From NCBI RefSeq assembly GCF_002343915.1, contig NZ_NETK01000001.1:5408001-5472000 (forward strand): a stretch of 64,000 bases of DNA, written 5' to 3'. Below the pieces are notes generated by a model, which did no database searches, was not told the origin of the DNA, and was given only the letters and a program-made list of their open reading frames with translations. Shown here piece after piece: positions 55,653 through 64,000 of this stretch. This DNA comes from Nannocystis exedens (GTDB taxonomy: Bacteria; Myxococcota_A; Polyangia; Nannocystales; Nannocystaceae). Every line of letters begins with the position of its first letter. Positions within the stretch are counted from its first letter, which is position 1. Position numbers and translations under genes: made by a program.

Positions 55653-56891
55653 ATGCTGCTGCTTTTTCGCGAGCAATGTGAGCGGCTGTTCCCGTTCTCG
55701 ATCCACCTCGACGAGGAGATGCAGATCCTCGAGCTCGGGCGGTCGCTGCGGCGCCTGATGGCGGCCGACGTGTCGGGCCGGCCGTTCGACGAGTGGTTCG
55801 TGATCGACCGGCCGGTGCTGGAGGAGCTGTCGCTGAAGGCGCTGCTGGCCCGCAAGGACTCGGTGGTGCTGCTGCAGGTGCGCGACCTCGACCTGCGCCT
55901 GCGCGGGGAGATCGTCGAGGTCGACGGCGGGGCGCTGTTCGTCGGCACGCCGTGGCTGACCGAGCTCGGGCAGGTCGCGGCTTCGGGGCTGATGCTGCGG
56001 GACTTCGCGCTGCACGACCCGACCACCGAGATGCTGGTCGTCATGAAGACGATGCAGACGGCGATCCAGGACGCCAACATCCTGGCCGACAAGCTGCGGC
56101 GGCAGGCGCAGCAGCTGCAGGCGGCCGAGCAATTGGCGGAGCACCTGACGGCGGCCAAGAGCTCGTTCATCGCCAACCTGAGCCTCGAGCTGCGCACGCC
56201 GCTCAACGCGATCTTCGGCTACAGCGAGCTGATGCTCGACGAGCTCGGCGAGGCGACGCCGGAGGAGATGCGCGACGACCTGCAGCGGATCCAGCTCGCC
56301 GGGCAGCAGCTCCTGCGGCTGGTCGCCGACGTGCTCGACCTGTCGCGCATCGAGGCCCAGCGGGTCGAGCTGCGCGAGGACGTGTTCTCGCTGGCGACCC
56401 TGCTGCGCACGGTGAAGGGGACGGTGCTGCCGCAGCTGCGCCGCGGCGTGGCGCTCGTCTGGCCCGAAGACCAGGACGCGGCGCTGTTCGGCGACCAGGA
56501 GCGGGTGCGCCAGGTGCTGCTCAACCTGCTCGGCAACGCCTGCAAGTTCACGGAGCTCGGCGAGGTCGGGCTGGCGGTGCAGCTCAAGGACGACGGCCTG
56601 GTCGAGTTCGTGGTCCACGACACCGGCATCGGCATCCGCGCCGAGCAGCAGAGCCGCGTGTTCGAGGCGTTCTACCAGGCCGACAGCTCGCTGCGGAAGC
56701 GCTTCGGCGGCTCGGGCCTGGGCCTGGCGCTGGCCCGCGGCTTCGTCGAGGCGATGGGCGGGACGATCAGCGTCGAGAGCGAGTACGAGATGGGCTCGCG
56801 CTTCATCGTCCGCGTGCCGCTCGGCCGCAATCAGGGCCCGAGGCCGAGGGCCGGCAGCAAGAGCGCCCCGCACGCGATGAGCACCAGGTAG
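55653..56891 (+). CDS. H-NOX-associated histidine kinase lacking the phospho-accepting His
   Basis: 412 residues. Residues 10-135 are an H-NOX-associated (HNOBA) domain (FPFSIHLDEEMQILELGRSL; LFVGTPWLTELG; LMLRDFALHDPTTEML), then a coiled coil (about 140-168). The DHp helix reads SFIANLSLELRTPLNAIFGY, where the canonical motif is ANMSHELRTPLN: the phospho-accepting His is Leu178 (CTC, one base from CAC). ATP-binding motifs are intact: N-box LLNLLGNACKFT, G1 DTGIGI, F-box FEAFYQAD, G2 GGSGLGLAL. It probably works with the H-NOX protein upstream, but cannot phosphorylate in the usual way. The last 61 bases overlap the converging transporter gene. Confidence 0.9.
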   Translation: MLLLFREQCERLFPFSIHLDEEMQILELGRSLRRLMAADVSGRPFDEWFVIDRPVLEELSLKALLARKDSVVLLQVRDLDLRLRGEIVEVDGGALFVGTPWLTELGQVAASGLMLRDFALHDPTTEMLVVMKTMQTAIQDANILADKLRRQAQQLQAAEQLAEHLTAAKSSFIANLSLELRTPLNAIFGYSELMLDELGEATPEEMRDDLQRIQLAGQQLLRLVADVLDLSRIEAQRVELREDVFSLATLLRTVKGTVLPQLRRGVALVWPEDQDAALFGDQERVRQVLLNLLGNACKFTELGEVGLAVQLKDDGLVEFVVHDTGIGIRAEQQSRVFEAFYQADSSLRKRFGGSGLGLALARGFVEAMGGTISVESEYEMGSRFIVRVPLGRNQGPRPRAGSKSAPHAMSTR

Positions 56892-58339
56892 CCGAGCAGG
56901 TCGAGGACGACGCCGAAGCGGACCATCGACTGGATCCGGATGAGACCGGTGCCGTAGGCGATCGCGTTCGGCGGGGTCGAGACCGGCAGGGTGAAGGCGA
57001 AGCTGGCGGCCATCGTGATGCACAGGGTGGTCGGCACCGGGTCGACGCCGGCCGCCTGGGCGATGGCGATCAGCACCGGGACCATCATGCTGGTGGTCGA
57101 GACGTTGCTGGTGACCTCGGTCAGCCACAGCACGAGGAAGGTGCTGGTGGCGAGCAGGCCGAACGGCGAGGCGGCGAGCGGCCCGGCGACGGCGAGGAAG
57201 CCGCGCGCGAGCGCCTCGGCGAGGCCGGTGTCGAACATCATCGCCCCGAGCGAGAAGCCGCCGCCGAGCAGGTAGAGCGTCGACCAGTCGAGCTGCATCG
57301 CCCGCTCCCACGGCAGCACCGGGACGCCCGGCCGCCGCCCGCCGGGGATCACGCACAGCAGCACGCCGGCGAGGATGGCGACGACGCCCTCCTGCAGGCC
57401 GCGGTCGGCCCACTGCGCGACCGGGTGGGCGGCGCCGAGCGTGACCTTGAAGATCGACGGGAGCAGCCAGCCGAGGACCGCGAGCAGGAACACGCCGGCG
57501 GCCCGCCGCTCGCCCGCCGACATCGGCCCGAGCCTGTGCAATTGGTCGCGGACCTCGACGGTGAGGCGGTCGAGCCGCGCGACCGGGGCGGGGAAGCGGC
57601 GGTGGGCGTAGACGAGGGCGATCGCCAGGGTCACGAGTCCGGTCGGCAGGCCGAAGCTGATCCACTGGAAGAAGTCGAGCTGGACGCCGACCTGCCGCTC
57701 GAGGAAGTCGAGGGCGATGACGTTGGGCGCGGTGCCGATCGGGGTGGCGATGCCGCCGATCGAGCAGGCGTAGGTCAGGGTCAGCAGCATGCCCTCGGCG
57801 TAGCGGTCGAACTCCGGCTGGTCTTCGGGACAGGCGACGCCGCGGATCGCCGTGCACAGGCCGAGGGCGACCGGGATCAACATCGCCGTGGTGGCGGTGT
57901 TGGAGATCCACATCGAGCAGGCGAACGCGCCGAGGCCGACGGCCGTGCGCGCCCGCGCGGGCGAGCCGCGGACCCAGTCGCGCGCGAGCAGCCACAGCGC
58001 GGCCCGGCGGTCGAGCCCCTGCTCGCTGAGGCCGAGCGCGAGCATGAAGCCGCCGAGGAACAGGAAGATCAGCGGGCTGGCGAACGGCGCGAACGCCCTG
58101 GCCGCGGGGGTGACGTCCATCGCCACCGCCAGCGCCGGGGCGACCAGCGCCGCGGCCCCGAGCGGCACCGCCTCGCTGATCCACAAGACCACGGTGGCGG
58201 CGAAGATCGCCGCCAGGCGGTGCGCCGGCGCGGGCAGGCCGGTCGGGGTGACGAGCAGGACGAAGAAGACCAGCGGCGCGAGCACGCGGCCGACCCGCTG
58301 ACGGGCGACGTCGAAGGCGCTGCGAGCGACGCGGTCCAT
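56831..58339 (-). CDS. DASS/SLC13 sodium-coupled carboxylate transporter
   Basis: 502 residues, about 11-12 membrane segments. The two SNT sodium-site motifs are present, SNTATTAMLIPVAL and TSNVSTTSMMVPVL, with the helix-hairpin region PIGTAPNVIALDF. It imports di- or tricarboxylates (succinate, malate, citrate) or sulfate with Na+. It follows the AmpG-like gene by 6 bp in one leftward unit. Its 3' end overlaps the tail of the kinase gene on the other strand. Confidence 0.92.
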   Translation of the reverse strand: MDRVARSAFDVARQRVGRVLAPLVFFVLLVTPTGLPAPAHRLAAIFAATVVLWISEAVPLGAAALVAPALAVAMDVTPAARAFAPFASPLIFLFLGGFMLALGLSEQGLDRRAALWLLARDWVRGSPARARTAVGLGAFACSMWISNTATTAMLIPVALGLCTAIRGVACPEDQPEFDRYAEGMLLTLTYACSIGGIATPIGTAPNVIALDFLERQVGVQLDFFQWISFGLPTGLVTLAIALVYAHRRFPAPVARLDRLTVEVRDQLHRLGPMSAGERRAAGVFLLAVLGWLLPSIFKVTLGAAHPVAQWADRGLQEGVVAILAGVLLCVIPGGRRPGVPVLPWERAMQLDWSTLYLLGGGFSLGAMMFDTGLAEALARGFLAVAGPLAASPFGLLATSTFLVLWLTEVTSNVSTTSMMVPVLIAIAQAAGVDPVPTTLCITMAASFAFTLPVSTPPNAIAYGTGLIRIQSMVRFGVVLDLLGYLVLIACGALLLPALGLGP

Positions 58340-58345
58340 GCGGCT

Positions 58346-59695
58346 TCAACTATTTTGGCGGAGGAACGGGATCAGGACCACACAGGGGACGCAGGCGACG
58401 GCGGCGATCGAGAAGTACACCAGCGGTCCGTGGGCCTCGTACAAAAAGCCGCTGTAGGTGCCCGAGATGGTCTGCGCGAGCGAATAGATGGCGGTCGCGA
58501 ACGCGAAGTGGGCCGCCTTGTGGTCGGGGTGGCAGCGGCTCATGATGAAGATCGTCTGGGCCGCGGTGGCGAGGCCGCCGCACAGCTGCTCGATGACGAG
58601 GATGGTGCCGACCTGCCACAGCGGCGGCGACAGCGTGTGCGCGAGGCTCAGCGGGGCGCCGAAGCCGAGCATGATGTCGGCGGGCAGGCGCGGGGCGGCG
58701 AGCCACAAGTAGAGCGGGATGCCGCCGGCCATGATCAGGGCGATCGGCATGAGCGCCCGCTGAAGGCCGACGCGCGCGACCCACAAACCACCGAGCATGG
58801 CGCCGGCGATGCTGGCGGCGGTGCCGAAGCCGTTGAGCACGCCGCGGTCGTCGGTGCCGATGCCGAGCTCGCGGAACAGCACCTTCGACATGCCGAACAT
58901 CAGCGCGTCGCCGAGCTTGAAGCTGAGCAAAAACAGCAGGACGATCACGGCTCGCGGCTGCAGCAGGAAGCTGAAGTAGGCGCCGCGGATGTGGGCGATG
59001 CGGGCCCGCCAGTCGGCCGCCGCGTCGCCGCTCGACTGGACGACCGGGCGGGCGGCGTGGATCCGCGGCAGCCACACGCGGTGGGCCACGGCGAGCCCGA
59101 CCATGAGCAGGGCGCCGAGGCCGAAGCCGGCCAGCCAGTGGACGCGCCCGCCGAGGAACACGAGGCCCGAGGACCCTACCATCATCGCCACGCGGAAGGC
59201 AGCCACGCGGATGCCGGTGTAGCGGGCCTGGTCGGGGCGGCCGAGCGCCGTCATGTAATAGCCGTCGCAGGCGATGTCGTGGGTGGCGCTGAACAGGCCG
59301 ATGGCGATCAGCACCAGCCAGATCACGGCCGTGCCGGAACCTGCCCCCGAGGCCATGTTGTGGGCGAGCACCGCGAGCACCGCCATCAGCACGCCGAGGC
59401 CGAACTGGGTGGCGACGATCCACTGCCGCAGGGTCCCGATCAAATCGACGATCGGGCTCCACACGAACTTGAGGCTCGAGGTGAAGTGCAGCGCCGAGGT
59501 GAAGCCGACCTCGCGCGCGGGCAGGCCGGCGGCGGTGAAGAACTCGGCGGCGACCTGGTGGAGGATCGACCACGGCAGGCCCTCGCCGAAGTAGGTCGAG
59601 GCCGTCCAGGCGACCGTGCCGGCCCGCCGCGTCGGCGGCTGCTCCGGCCCGGAGGGCCCCGAGGACGGGTCGGGCGTTGCAGCGGCGGTGCTCAA
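58346..59695 (-). CDS. AmpG-like MFS permease
   Basis: 449 residues, 12-14 predicted membrane segments. The signature FSATHDIACDGYYMTAL resembles the SATQDIAIDAYR motif of AmpG and acetyl-CoA transporter-like permeases, and the front GTVAWTASTYFGEGLPWSIL is typical of the group. AmpG imports muropeptides for wall recycling; here the substrate is not proven. The start is uncertain: TTG at 59695 gives a plausible 25-residue lead, and no ATG lies nearby in frame. Confidence 0.82.
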   Translation of the reverse strand: MSTAAATPDPSSGPSGPEQPPTRRAGTVAWTASTYFGEGLPWSILHQVAAEFFTAAGLPAREVGFTSALHFTSSLKFVWSPIVDLIGTLRQWIVATQFGLGVLMAVLAVLAHNMASGAGSGTAVIWLVLIAIGLFSATHDIACDGYYMTALGRPDQARYTGIRVAAFRVAMMVGSSGLVFLGGRVHWLAGFGLGALLMVGLAVAHRVWLPRIHAARPVVQSSGDAAADWRARIAHIRGAYFSFLLQPRAVIVLLFLLSFKLGDALMFGMSKVLFRELGIGTDDRGVLNGFGTAASIAGAMLGGLWVARVGLQRALMPIALIMAGGIPLYLWLAAPRLPADIMLGFGAPLSLAHTLSPPLWQVGTILVIEQLCGGLATAAQTIFIMSRCHPDHKAAHFAFATAIYSLAQTISGTYSGFLYEAHGPLVYFSIAAVACVPCVVLIPFLRQNS

Positions 59696-59943
59696 GCGGT
59701 TCGCCCGGTCATACCGGCAGGCACGCCGGCGGCCAAGTTTTCCGGGCGGCGCGCAGGCCGGCGAAGCAGTGGTGGAGGTCGAGCCGGCGCGAGCCGCAGC
59801 GGTGACAGCGCGACTGCTCCGCCCCGGGCCCCCGCACGGGCCGGCTCAGCGACGCGGCGAATCGGGTCTGCCGGCGAGGCGAGGACGGCCGGTCCGGACG
59901 AGCGGACGAACAGGCGCCCATGGATCGGCCTCTGGCAATCCGG

Positions 59944-60275
59944 CGAGCGGGCTTCGTCTGCCGACGCCGGCAAGCTGTCGCGGCGGGCCTGGGTATTCGC
60001 CAGTGCCGGCAAGCCGAGGAGCAAGCGGTCGGCCGGCGCCGGCCGGATTCTCCGCGAGCGGGCTTCGTCGGCCGTGCCGGCAAGCGGCCTCGGCGGCCCG
60101 GGTGCGGGCCTTGGGGCCAGCAAGCCGGCTGGGCGACCGACCTCCTGTTGGACAACTACGACGGCCAGCGCCGGCCGTTCCCCATCCCGACCGAGCAGGG
60201 CCAGGTCTGGGGCGTCCACCGGCCGTAGCCGTTCTCGGCAGGCGGGCGCTCTTCGCAGGGCCGATTCCGGCAAGC
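59944..60275. repeat. imperfect direct repeats with GCCGGCAAGC
   Basis: GCGAGCGGGCTTCGTC(T/G)GCC followed by GCCGGCAAGC occurs near 59944-59975 and again near 60055-60085, 111 bp apart. Further copies of the 10-mer are at 60005-60014, and variants at 60116 (GCCAGCAAGC) and 60266 (TCCGGCAAGC). They lie in a 1.6-kb stretch without an intact gene. A + strand open stretch ending QRRPFPIPTEQGQVWGVHRP may be a gene remnant. Confidence 0.55.
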
Positions 60276-60369
60276 GCCGCGAGCCCCAGGTGTTCACGAG
60301 GTCGGTCCAGCAGGTTCGCCGGCCCGCCGAACCAGGTTGCCGAGACCGTCCGACGCAGGCTCGCCCGGC

Positions 60370-61135
60370 TCTATACGAAGGCGAGCCGAGAGGATGGCGC
60401 GCGCTGCATGGTCTCGGCGGTCGCCGAAGCGGCCGAACATCCGCCAGAGGTCGATGAGCGGCGAGCGCTCGCGGGTGGAAGGGACGGCGAGGAGGTCGGC
60501 GACGCGGTCGCCGACGAACCAGCGCACGAACTCGGCCGGCATTCCTTCGAACGCGGGGCCCGGGGCCAGGTGCTCCATCCTCTCGAGCCGGACGCAGGGC
60601 CTGGCCTTCGGGACAGGCGACGAAGTGGCGCCGGCCGGTGCGGTCGGCGAGCGCGCGGCCCTCGGCGCAGTCGCGCGGGAGCAGCTCCTGTCGCAGGCCC
60701 ATGACCGCGCCGACGGGCGCCATGACGTCCGAGCACGAGCCGGGCGGTCTCGACGATTCGCCGCTGCGGGTTCGACTGCAGCCCGGCTGGTGCGGACCAG
60801 CACCTGCGCGCCCTTGGCCGCGTAGCCGATCGGCAGCGGAGAGGTGTCGAGCAGGAGGATGACCAGCGGGGCCGTAGCGGTGGAACACGCGCTGGCCGAG
60901 CTCGATGCGCGCGCCGTCGACCCAGCTCGGCAGGGAGGAAGTACGCGCGCGCGCCGGCCGGCAGCGAGGCCGCCGGCTCGTCGTTGTTCTCGACGAGGTC
61001 GCGCATCAGCATGTTGATCGCGCGCACGACGTCGTCGCCGCGCGCGAACAGGTCGAGGATCACGTCGTCGGCCTCGGAGTCACCGCACGTGCGCAAGGGG
61101 TCGAGCTGCTCGTCGGACCCGCGGAGGTCGCTCAT
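60370..61135 (-). pseudogene. decayed MpaB-like (DUF2236) oxygenase gene, several frameshifts
   Basis: Reading across frames restores one protein. It starts MSDLRGSDEQLD and continues ADDVILDLFARGDDVVRAIN, YFLPSWVDGARIELGQRVFH, RYGPLVILLLDTSPLPIGYA and AKGAQVLVRTSRLQSNPQRR, then IVETARLVLDVMAP, and further on GMPAEFVRWFVGDRVADLLA and SPLIDLWRMFGRFGD. The middle matches the heme-binding MpaB/DUF2236 family (f-x-RYG, SLP, ET). Single-base extra C or G occurs near 60955, 60868 and 60778, with more shifts downstream. Several independent shifts rule out sequencing noise as the only cause. The divergent MarR gene next door may once have controlled it. Confidence 0.75.
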
Positions 61136-61310
61136 GTTGCGACGGGGGAGAGCGGCGCCCGCCGCCTGCCCACGGGCGAAGGCGCGGGCCCGCGCCCTTG
61201 ATCTGACCCAAGAGACATGTGGCGATGTCGCGCCTCGGCTCGCGAACGACCGTCCGCGCGCGACATGGGCCGGTTGACCGGCGATTCCTCTCCTATACAA
61301 TGTCGCGGCG

Positions 61311-61766
61311 ATGGGTGGCCGGCGGGCGACGAAGCAGGTGAGTGATATTGCGGCGCGCATCATGGATGAGTGCACGGCGTATCGACTGCGCATCATCAAC
61401 CGCGCGATCAGCAAGCTCTACGACGACGCGCTGCGACCCTTCGAGCTGCGGATCGCTCAGCTCAACACGCTGGTCGTGGTGATGCAGACGCAGGGGCTGA
61501 CGCCGAACGAGCTGTCGCAGCGGATGCACATGGACGCGTCGACGGTCAGCCGCAACGTCGAGCGCATGTGCAACAGCGGGTGGCTCAAGCTGGCCGACAT
61601 CGACGACGCCCGCTCGCACGAGATCCAGATCACCGAGAAGGGCATGAAGCTCATCGCCGACGTCGCGCCGGCGTGGGAGGCCGCCCAGCGCGACGCCGAA
61701 GAGCTGCTCGGCACCTCGATCGGCAAGGCGATCGCTCGCGGGGCCAACCGCCTGGCCGGCGAATAA
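61311..61766 (+). CDS. MarR-family transcriptional regulator
   Basis: 151 residues. Winged-helix motifs: LTPNELSQRMHMDASTVSRN (recognition helix), VERMCNSGWLKLADIDDARS (wing) and HEIQITEKGMKLI. It is divergent from the decayed MpaB-like gene, with a palindrome half-site (AGAGACATGTGG) and a possible promoter in the gap. Its former target may be lost, so its present role is open. Confidence 0.9.
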   Translation: MGGRRATKQVSDIAARIMDECTAYRLRIINRAISKLYDDALRPFELRIAQLNTLVVVMQTQGLTPNELSQRMHMDASTVSRNVERMCNSGWLKLADIDDARSHEIQITEKGMKLIADVAPAWEAAQRDAEELLGTSIGKAIARGANRLAGE

Positions 61767-61933
61767 CCGGCGCTCGCCCGCCGCTTTCGTCGCGTCGTGG
61801 CCCTCGGCCGCGGCCGCGCAACATGCGCGAATTGACGGTGGGGTGTTCAGGACCCGCCCCGGCCGTTCCCTGCAGGTCCGATCGCGGGTGGGTTGTAAGT
61901 CCCGCGCGAGTTCTGCATCCTGGGGTCCCTTCG

Positions 61934-62689
61934 GTGACTACGGCCGTCCTCCTGCTCGTTCTGGTTCAGGCGCCCGCCCCCGCGCCTTCGGGTCCGACCC
62001 CCGAGCACGGGCCATTCTTCGCGCCCGAGGCGGCGACCGAGTCGCACTTCGCGAGCGGTCCGCCTCCGGCCGCGCCGCCGCGCTTCTCCGTCGGCAAGGG
62101 CGCGTTCTGCTTCGTCGAGGACGCGCGCTGCAGCTCGGCCTTGATCGCCAGCGTCGACGTCGGCATCGGCATCAACGGCATCGCCGGCGACCGCGGCGTC
62201 GACCTGCCGTACGCCCACTACAACTTCCGCGGCGGCTTCACGGTCCGCCCGCTGACGCTGGCCCGCAAGCGCTGGAACCCGTGGTCGGTCGGCCTGATGG
62301 CCAGCTGGTCGCGCGGCACCGGCGTGCTGGCCAGCACCGGCTCGGTCGTCGACGCGCCCGACGAGGTGGTGCAGTCGACCCCGCACACCACCTCGTATCG
62401 CTTCGGCCTCGTCAACCAGCTGTGGCTGAGCCAGAAGCGCAACGCGTTCCACGTCGACCTGACCGTCGGCGTGGTCCGCTCGTCGGTGCTCACCTACATC
62501 GGCTGGTACAACGGCACCCACCTCGAAGTCGCGGCCGGTTGGGGCGGCTGGGGCGGGTTCTTCGTCAGCGGTGACTTCCTCGACGGCGACTCGCGGGTGG
62601 TGACCGGCTTCCGCGCCCACGCCATCCCCGCGCTGCCGGCGATCGGCCTCGTCTTGCTCGGCCTGCTGGCCGGAGGAGCGATGCAATGA
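61934..62689 (+). CDS. putative outer-surface beta-rich protein, first of a pair
   Basis: 251 residues from a GTG, with a signal peptide (AVLLLVLVQAPAPAPSG). After a Pro/Ala linker come a Cys pair (FCFVEDARCSSALIASVDVG) and about 170 residues of alternating hydrophobic strands rich in Gly, Trp and Ser (YNFRGGFTVRPLTLARKRWN; WGGWGGFFVSGDF). A C-terminal hydrophobic helix (IPALPAIGLVLLGLLAGGAM) could anchor it. The family is unknown. The ATGA-type overlap with the next gene and shared Cys motif suggest paralogous partners. Confidence 0.6.
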   Translation: MTTAVLLLVLVQAPAPAPSGPTPEHGPFFAPEAATESHFASGPPPAAPPRFSVGKGAFCFVEDARCSSALIASVDVGIGINGIAGDRGVDLPYAHYNFRGGFTVRPLTLARKRWNPWSVGLMASWSRGTGVLASTGSVVDAPDEVVQSTPHTTSYRFGLVNQLWLSQKRNAFHVDLTVGVVRSSVLTYIGWYNGTHLEVAAGWGGWGGFFVSGDFLDGDSRVVTGFRAHAIPALPAIGLVLLGLLAGGAMQ

Positions 62690-63762
62690 GCGCGCTCCTG
62701 ACTCTTTCTGTCTCTTGGGCCATGTCGCTGGCGCTCGCGCAGCCGCCGGTGCAGACGCCGACGAGCGCGCCGCCGCCGGTGCAGACGCCGAAGTCGTCGA
62801 CGACGACGACGACGACGACGACGACGGCGACCGCGACGGCCACCACGCCGGCCGGGACGACCCACGCGTCGTCCCCGACGCCGCCGGCGGAGGCGCCGAA
62901 GTCGGCCGAGCTGCCGGCGTGGGACCCGAGCGCCACCGGGGCCGTCCCCGCGGCGCCGCCCGAGCCGCCGGTGCCGGTGCCGGTGGCCGAGACGCCGGCG
63001 ACGCCTCCCGCCGACGCCTCCGCTTCGGCCGGGCCGAAGGAGAAGCCCGGGCCGCCGTTCTACACCGAGGCCGAGATGCAGCAGCTCCGGGTGCGCCACG
63101 GCCTCGAGGCGACCTCGCCGACCAGCGAACGCAAGTCGCGCTGGCGCTGCCTGATCGCCGACCCGACCTGCGGCCTCGTCGTCGAGGTGCAGGCGACGTC
63201 GGGCTACGCCTACCGCGTGCGCCAGGGCGACGTCACCTCGCCCGGCGATGTCTACCGCTGGAACTCGGCCCGCGTGCAGTACGACGTGTGGGTCAGCATC
63301 CCGACGCTGGTCGAGCAACGCGGGGGCTTCAAGTACACGCGGGTGTCGCTCGGGCCCAAGGGCGGCATCATCGCCAGCGACAGCAAGGACATCTGGGGGA
63401 ACGTCGGCTTCGCCGGCCGTTACTGGTTCAAGCGCGGCCGCTGGTCGCCGACGATCGAGTTCTCGAGCGGCCTGGCGTTCAAGGTCGCCGGCATCCAGAA
63501 GCCCGACGGGCGGTTCGACAACGTGCGCAGCCCGATCGGCTTCGTCGCCGATGTCGGCATCGGCCTCGGCGGCTTCGGGGCGATCGTCCTCGGCGGTCAG
63601 TTCGACAGCCCGCTCGCGCGCGAGGACGTGCCGGAGCGGGCGCGCACGCCGGCGGGGGGCATGTTCTACATCGGCTTCCGCGGCAACATCCTGTGGGGCG
63701 CGCCGGCGGTGTTCGGTGTGGCGACCCACGCGGCGGCGCTGCGCGCCGTCAACGCGCCCTGA
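62686..63762 (+). CDS. putative outer-surface beta-rich protein, second of a pair
   Basis: 358 residues; the start overlaps the previous stop. A signal peptide (LTLSVSWAMSLALAQ) is followed by a low-complexity linker of about 110 residues, including a run of nine Thr encoded by ACG repeats (62798-62826), a site likely to vary in length. The C-terminal 230 residues repeat the design of the preceding protein: a Cys pair in RWRCLIADPTCGLVVEVQAT, then beta strands (NVGFAGRYWFKRGRWSPTIE; GFVADVGIGLGGFGAIVLGG; GMFYIGFRGNILWG). A barrel or surface adhesin is guessed. No function is known. Confidence 0.6.
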   Translation: MSALLTLSVSWAMSLALAQPPVQTPTSAPPPVQTPKSSTTTTTTTTTATATATTPAGTTHASSPTPPAEAPKSAELPAWDPSATGAVPAAPPEPPVPVPVAETPATPPADASASAGPKEKPGPPFYTEAEMQQLRVRHGLEATSPTSERKSRWRCLIADPTCGLVVEVQATSGYAYRVRQGDVTSPGDVYRWNSARVQYDVWVSIPTLVEQRGGFKYTRVSLGPKGGIIASDSKDIWGNVGFAGRYWFKRGRWSPTIEFSSGLAFKVAGIQKPDGRFDNVRSPIGFVADVGIGLGGFGAIVLGGQFDSPLAREDVPERARTPAGGMFYIGFRGNILWGAPAVFGVATHAAALRAVNAP

Positions 63763-63860
63763 GGGCCGCGCGCCCGTGAGCGGCCCGCGAAGGTCCGCAT
63801 CGGCGTCGTGCGATCGGCTGTAATCTCGAGCCCGTTCGCGCGGCTCACCGGTCCGAGCGC

Positions 63861-64000
63861 ATGACCCCCGGCAGTCACCTCCGGCCGGTGCCCTCTCTCG
63901 CGGGCCCGACGTCTCCCGCGGCTCCGCCGCAGCGGGCCAGCACCGAACAGCTGGTCGAGCGGGCCAAGGCCGGCGAGATGAGCGCGTGGTCGCGGCTCTA
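63861..64000 (+). CDS. start of a sigma-70 family (ECF-like) RNA polymerase sigma factor, truncated by the window
   Basis: Only 46 codons are visible. After a Pro-rich lead, the sequence STEQLVERAKAGEMSAWSRL has the region-2 entry pattern of ECF sigma factors (x-x-L-V-x-R-A-x-x-G-x-x-x-A-x-x-x-L-Y). The rest lies beyond the window. ATG at 63861 is the first in-frame start. Confidence 0.6.
   Translation, partial: MTPGSHLRPVPSLAGPTSPAAPPQRASTEQLVERAKAGEMSAWSRL

Noticed and set aside
58346..59695. AmpG plus serine hydrolase as a wall-recycling/resistance pair
   Set aside because: The two genes are 30 kb apart with no shared regulator visible.

Overview
The window is very GC-rich DNA from a myxobacterium, most likely a Nannocystis-like member of the Nannocystaceae. 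The evidence is two proteins ending in a MYXO-CTERM-type tail (Cys-rich motif, hydrophobic segment, Arg cluster), about eleven lipoproteins with long Thr/Ser/Gly/Asp linkers, a DUF4215-type Cys-rich repeat protein, a CotH/MopE/C-type-lectin fusion and an H-NOX signalling pair. No rRNA, tRNA, CRISPR array or transposase gene was recognised.

Layout. 0-7 kb: end of an acyl-CoA ligase, a heme-c-type lipoprotein, then a cobalamin riboswitch in front of class Ia ribonucleotide reductase (nrdA-nrdB), a thioesterase and a clipped SDR gene. 7-14.5 kb: decayed DNA, a small conserved membrane protein, a CotH/lectin lipoprotein, a MbnP-like copper lipoprotein beside a His/Cys-rich lipoprotein, a 72-73 bp tandem repeat and a metallophosphoesterase lipoprotein. 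14.5-25 kb: a MYND/MSS51-like protein, an Eco57I-type DNA methylase, then a leftward cluster that is the most striking part of the window. That cluster holds a heme-oxygenase-like di-iron enzyme, a 47-residue peptide, a terminator hairpin, a flavin-dependent halogenase-like enzyme and a translationally coupled S53 peptidase; an M28 peptidase lies upstream and an orphan HsdR-N-like nuclease gene lies beyond it. 25-35 kb: a MYXO-CTERM protein, a serine hydrolase, a second acyl-CoA ligase, an aldo/keto reductase divergent from a MarR regulator over three phased operators, and aldehyde dehydrogenase with DUF779. 35-47 kb: a beta-helix MYXO-CTERM protein, an Mrr-like nuclease, acetyltransferases, an OmpA-type lipoprotein, an RlmM-like methyltransferase, glpX and a YbgC-type thioesterase. 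47-64 kb: a frameshifted Cys-rich lipoprotein, an esterase, an M49-like peptidase overlapping a Ski2-like helicase, H-NOX plus a histidine kinase without its phospho-accepting His, two transporters, a decayed MpaB-like gene, a MarR regulator, two surface-protein genes and the start of a sigma factor.

Two themes stand out. First, the 17.5-22.1 kb cluster has the organisation of a RiPP (ribosomally made, modified peptide) locus: a small peptide with a strong ribosome binding site, a terminator just after it, two oxidative enzymes and a peptidase that lacks a signal peptide. I recognise no described class with this combination. Second, a short palindrome family, consensus close to TGTCC-(2-5 nt)-GGACA and often written CATGTCCTCGGGGACATG, occurs more than twenty times. 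It lies preferentially at convergent gene ends but also sits in frame inside genes, and in at least two genes it has extended the C terminus.
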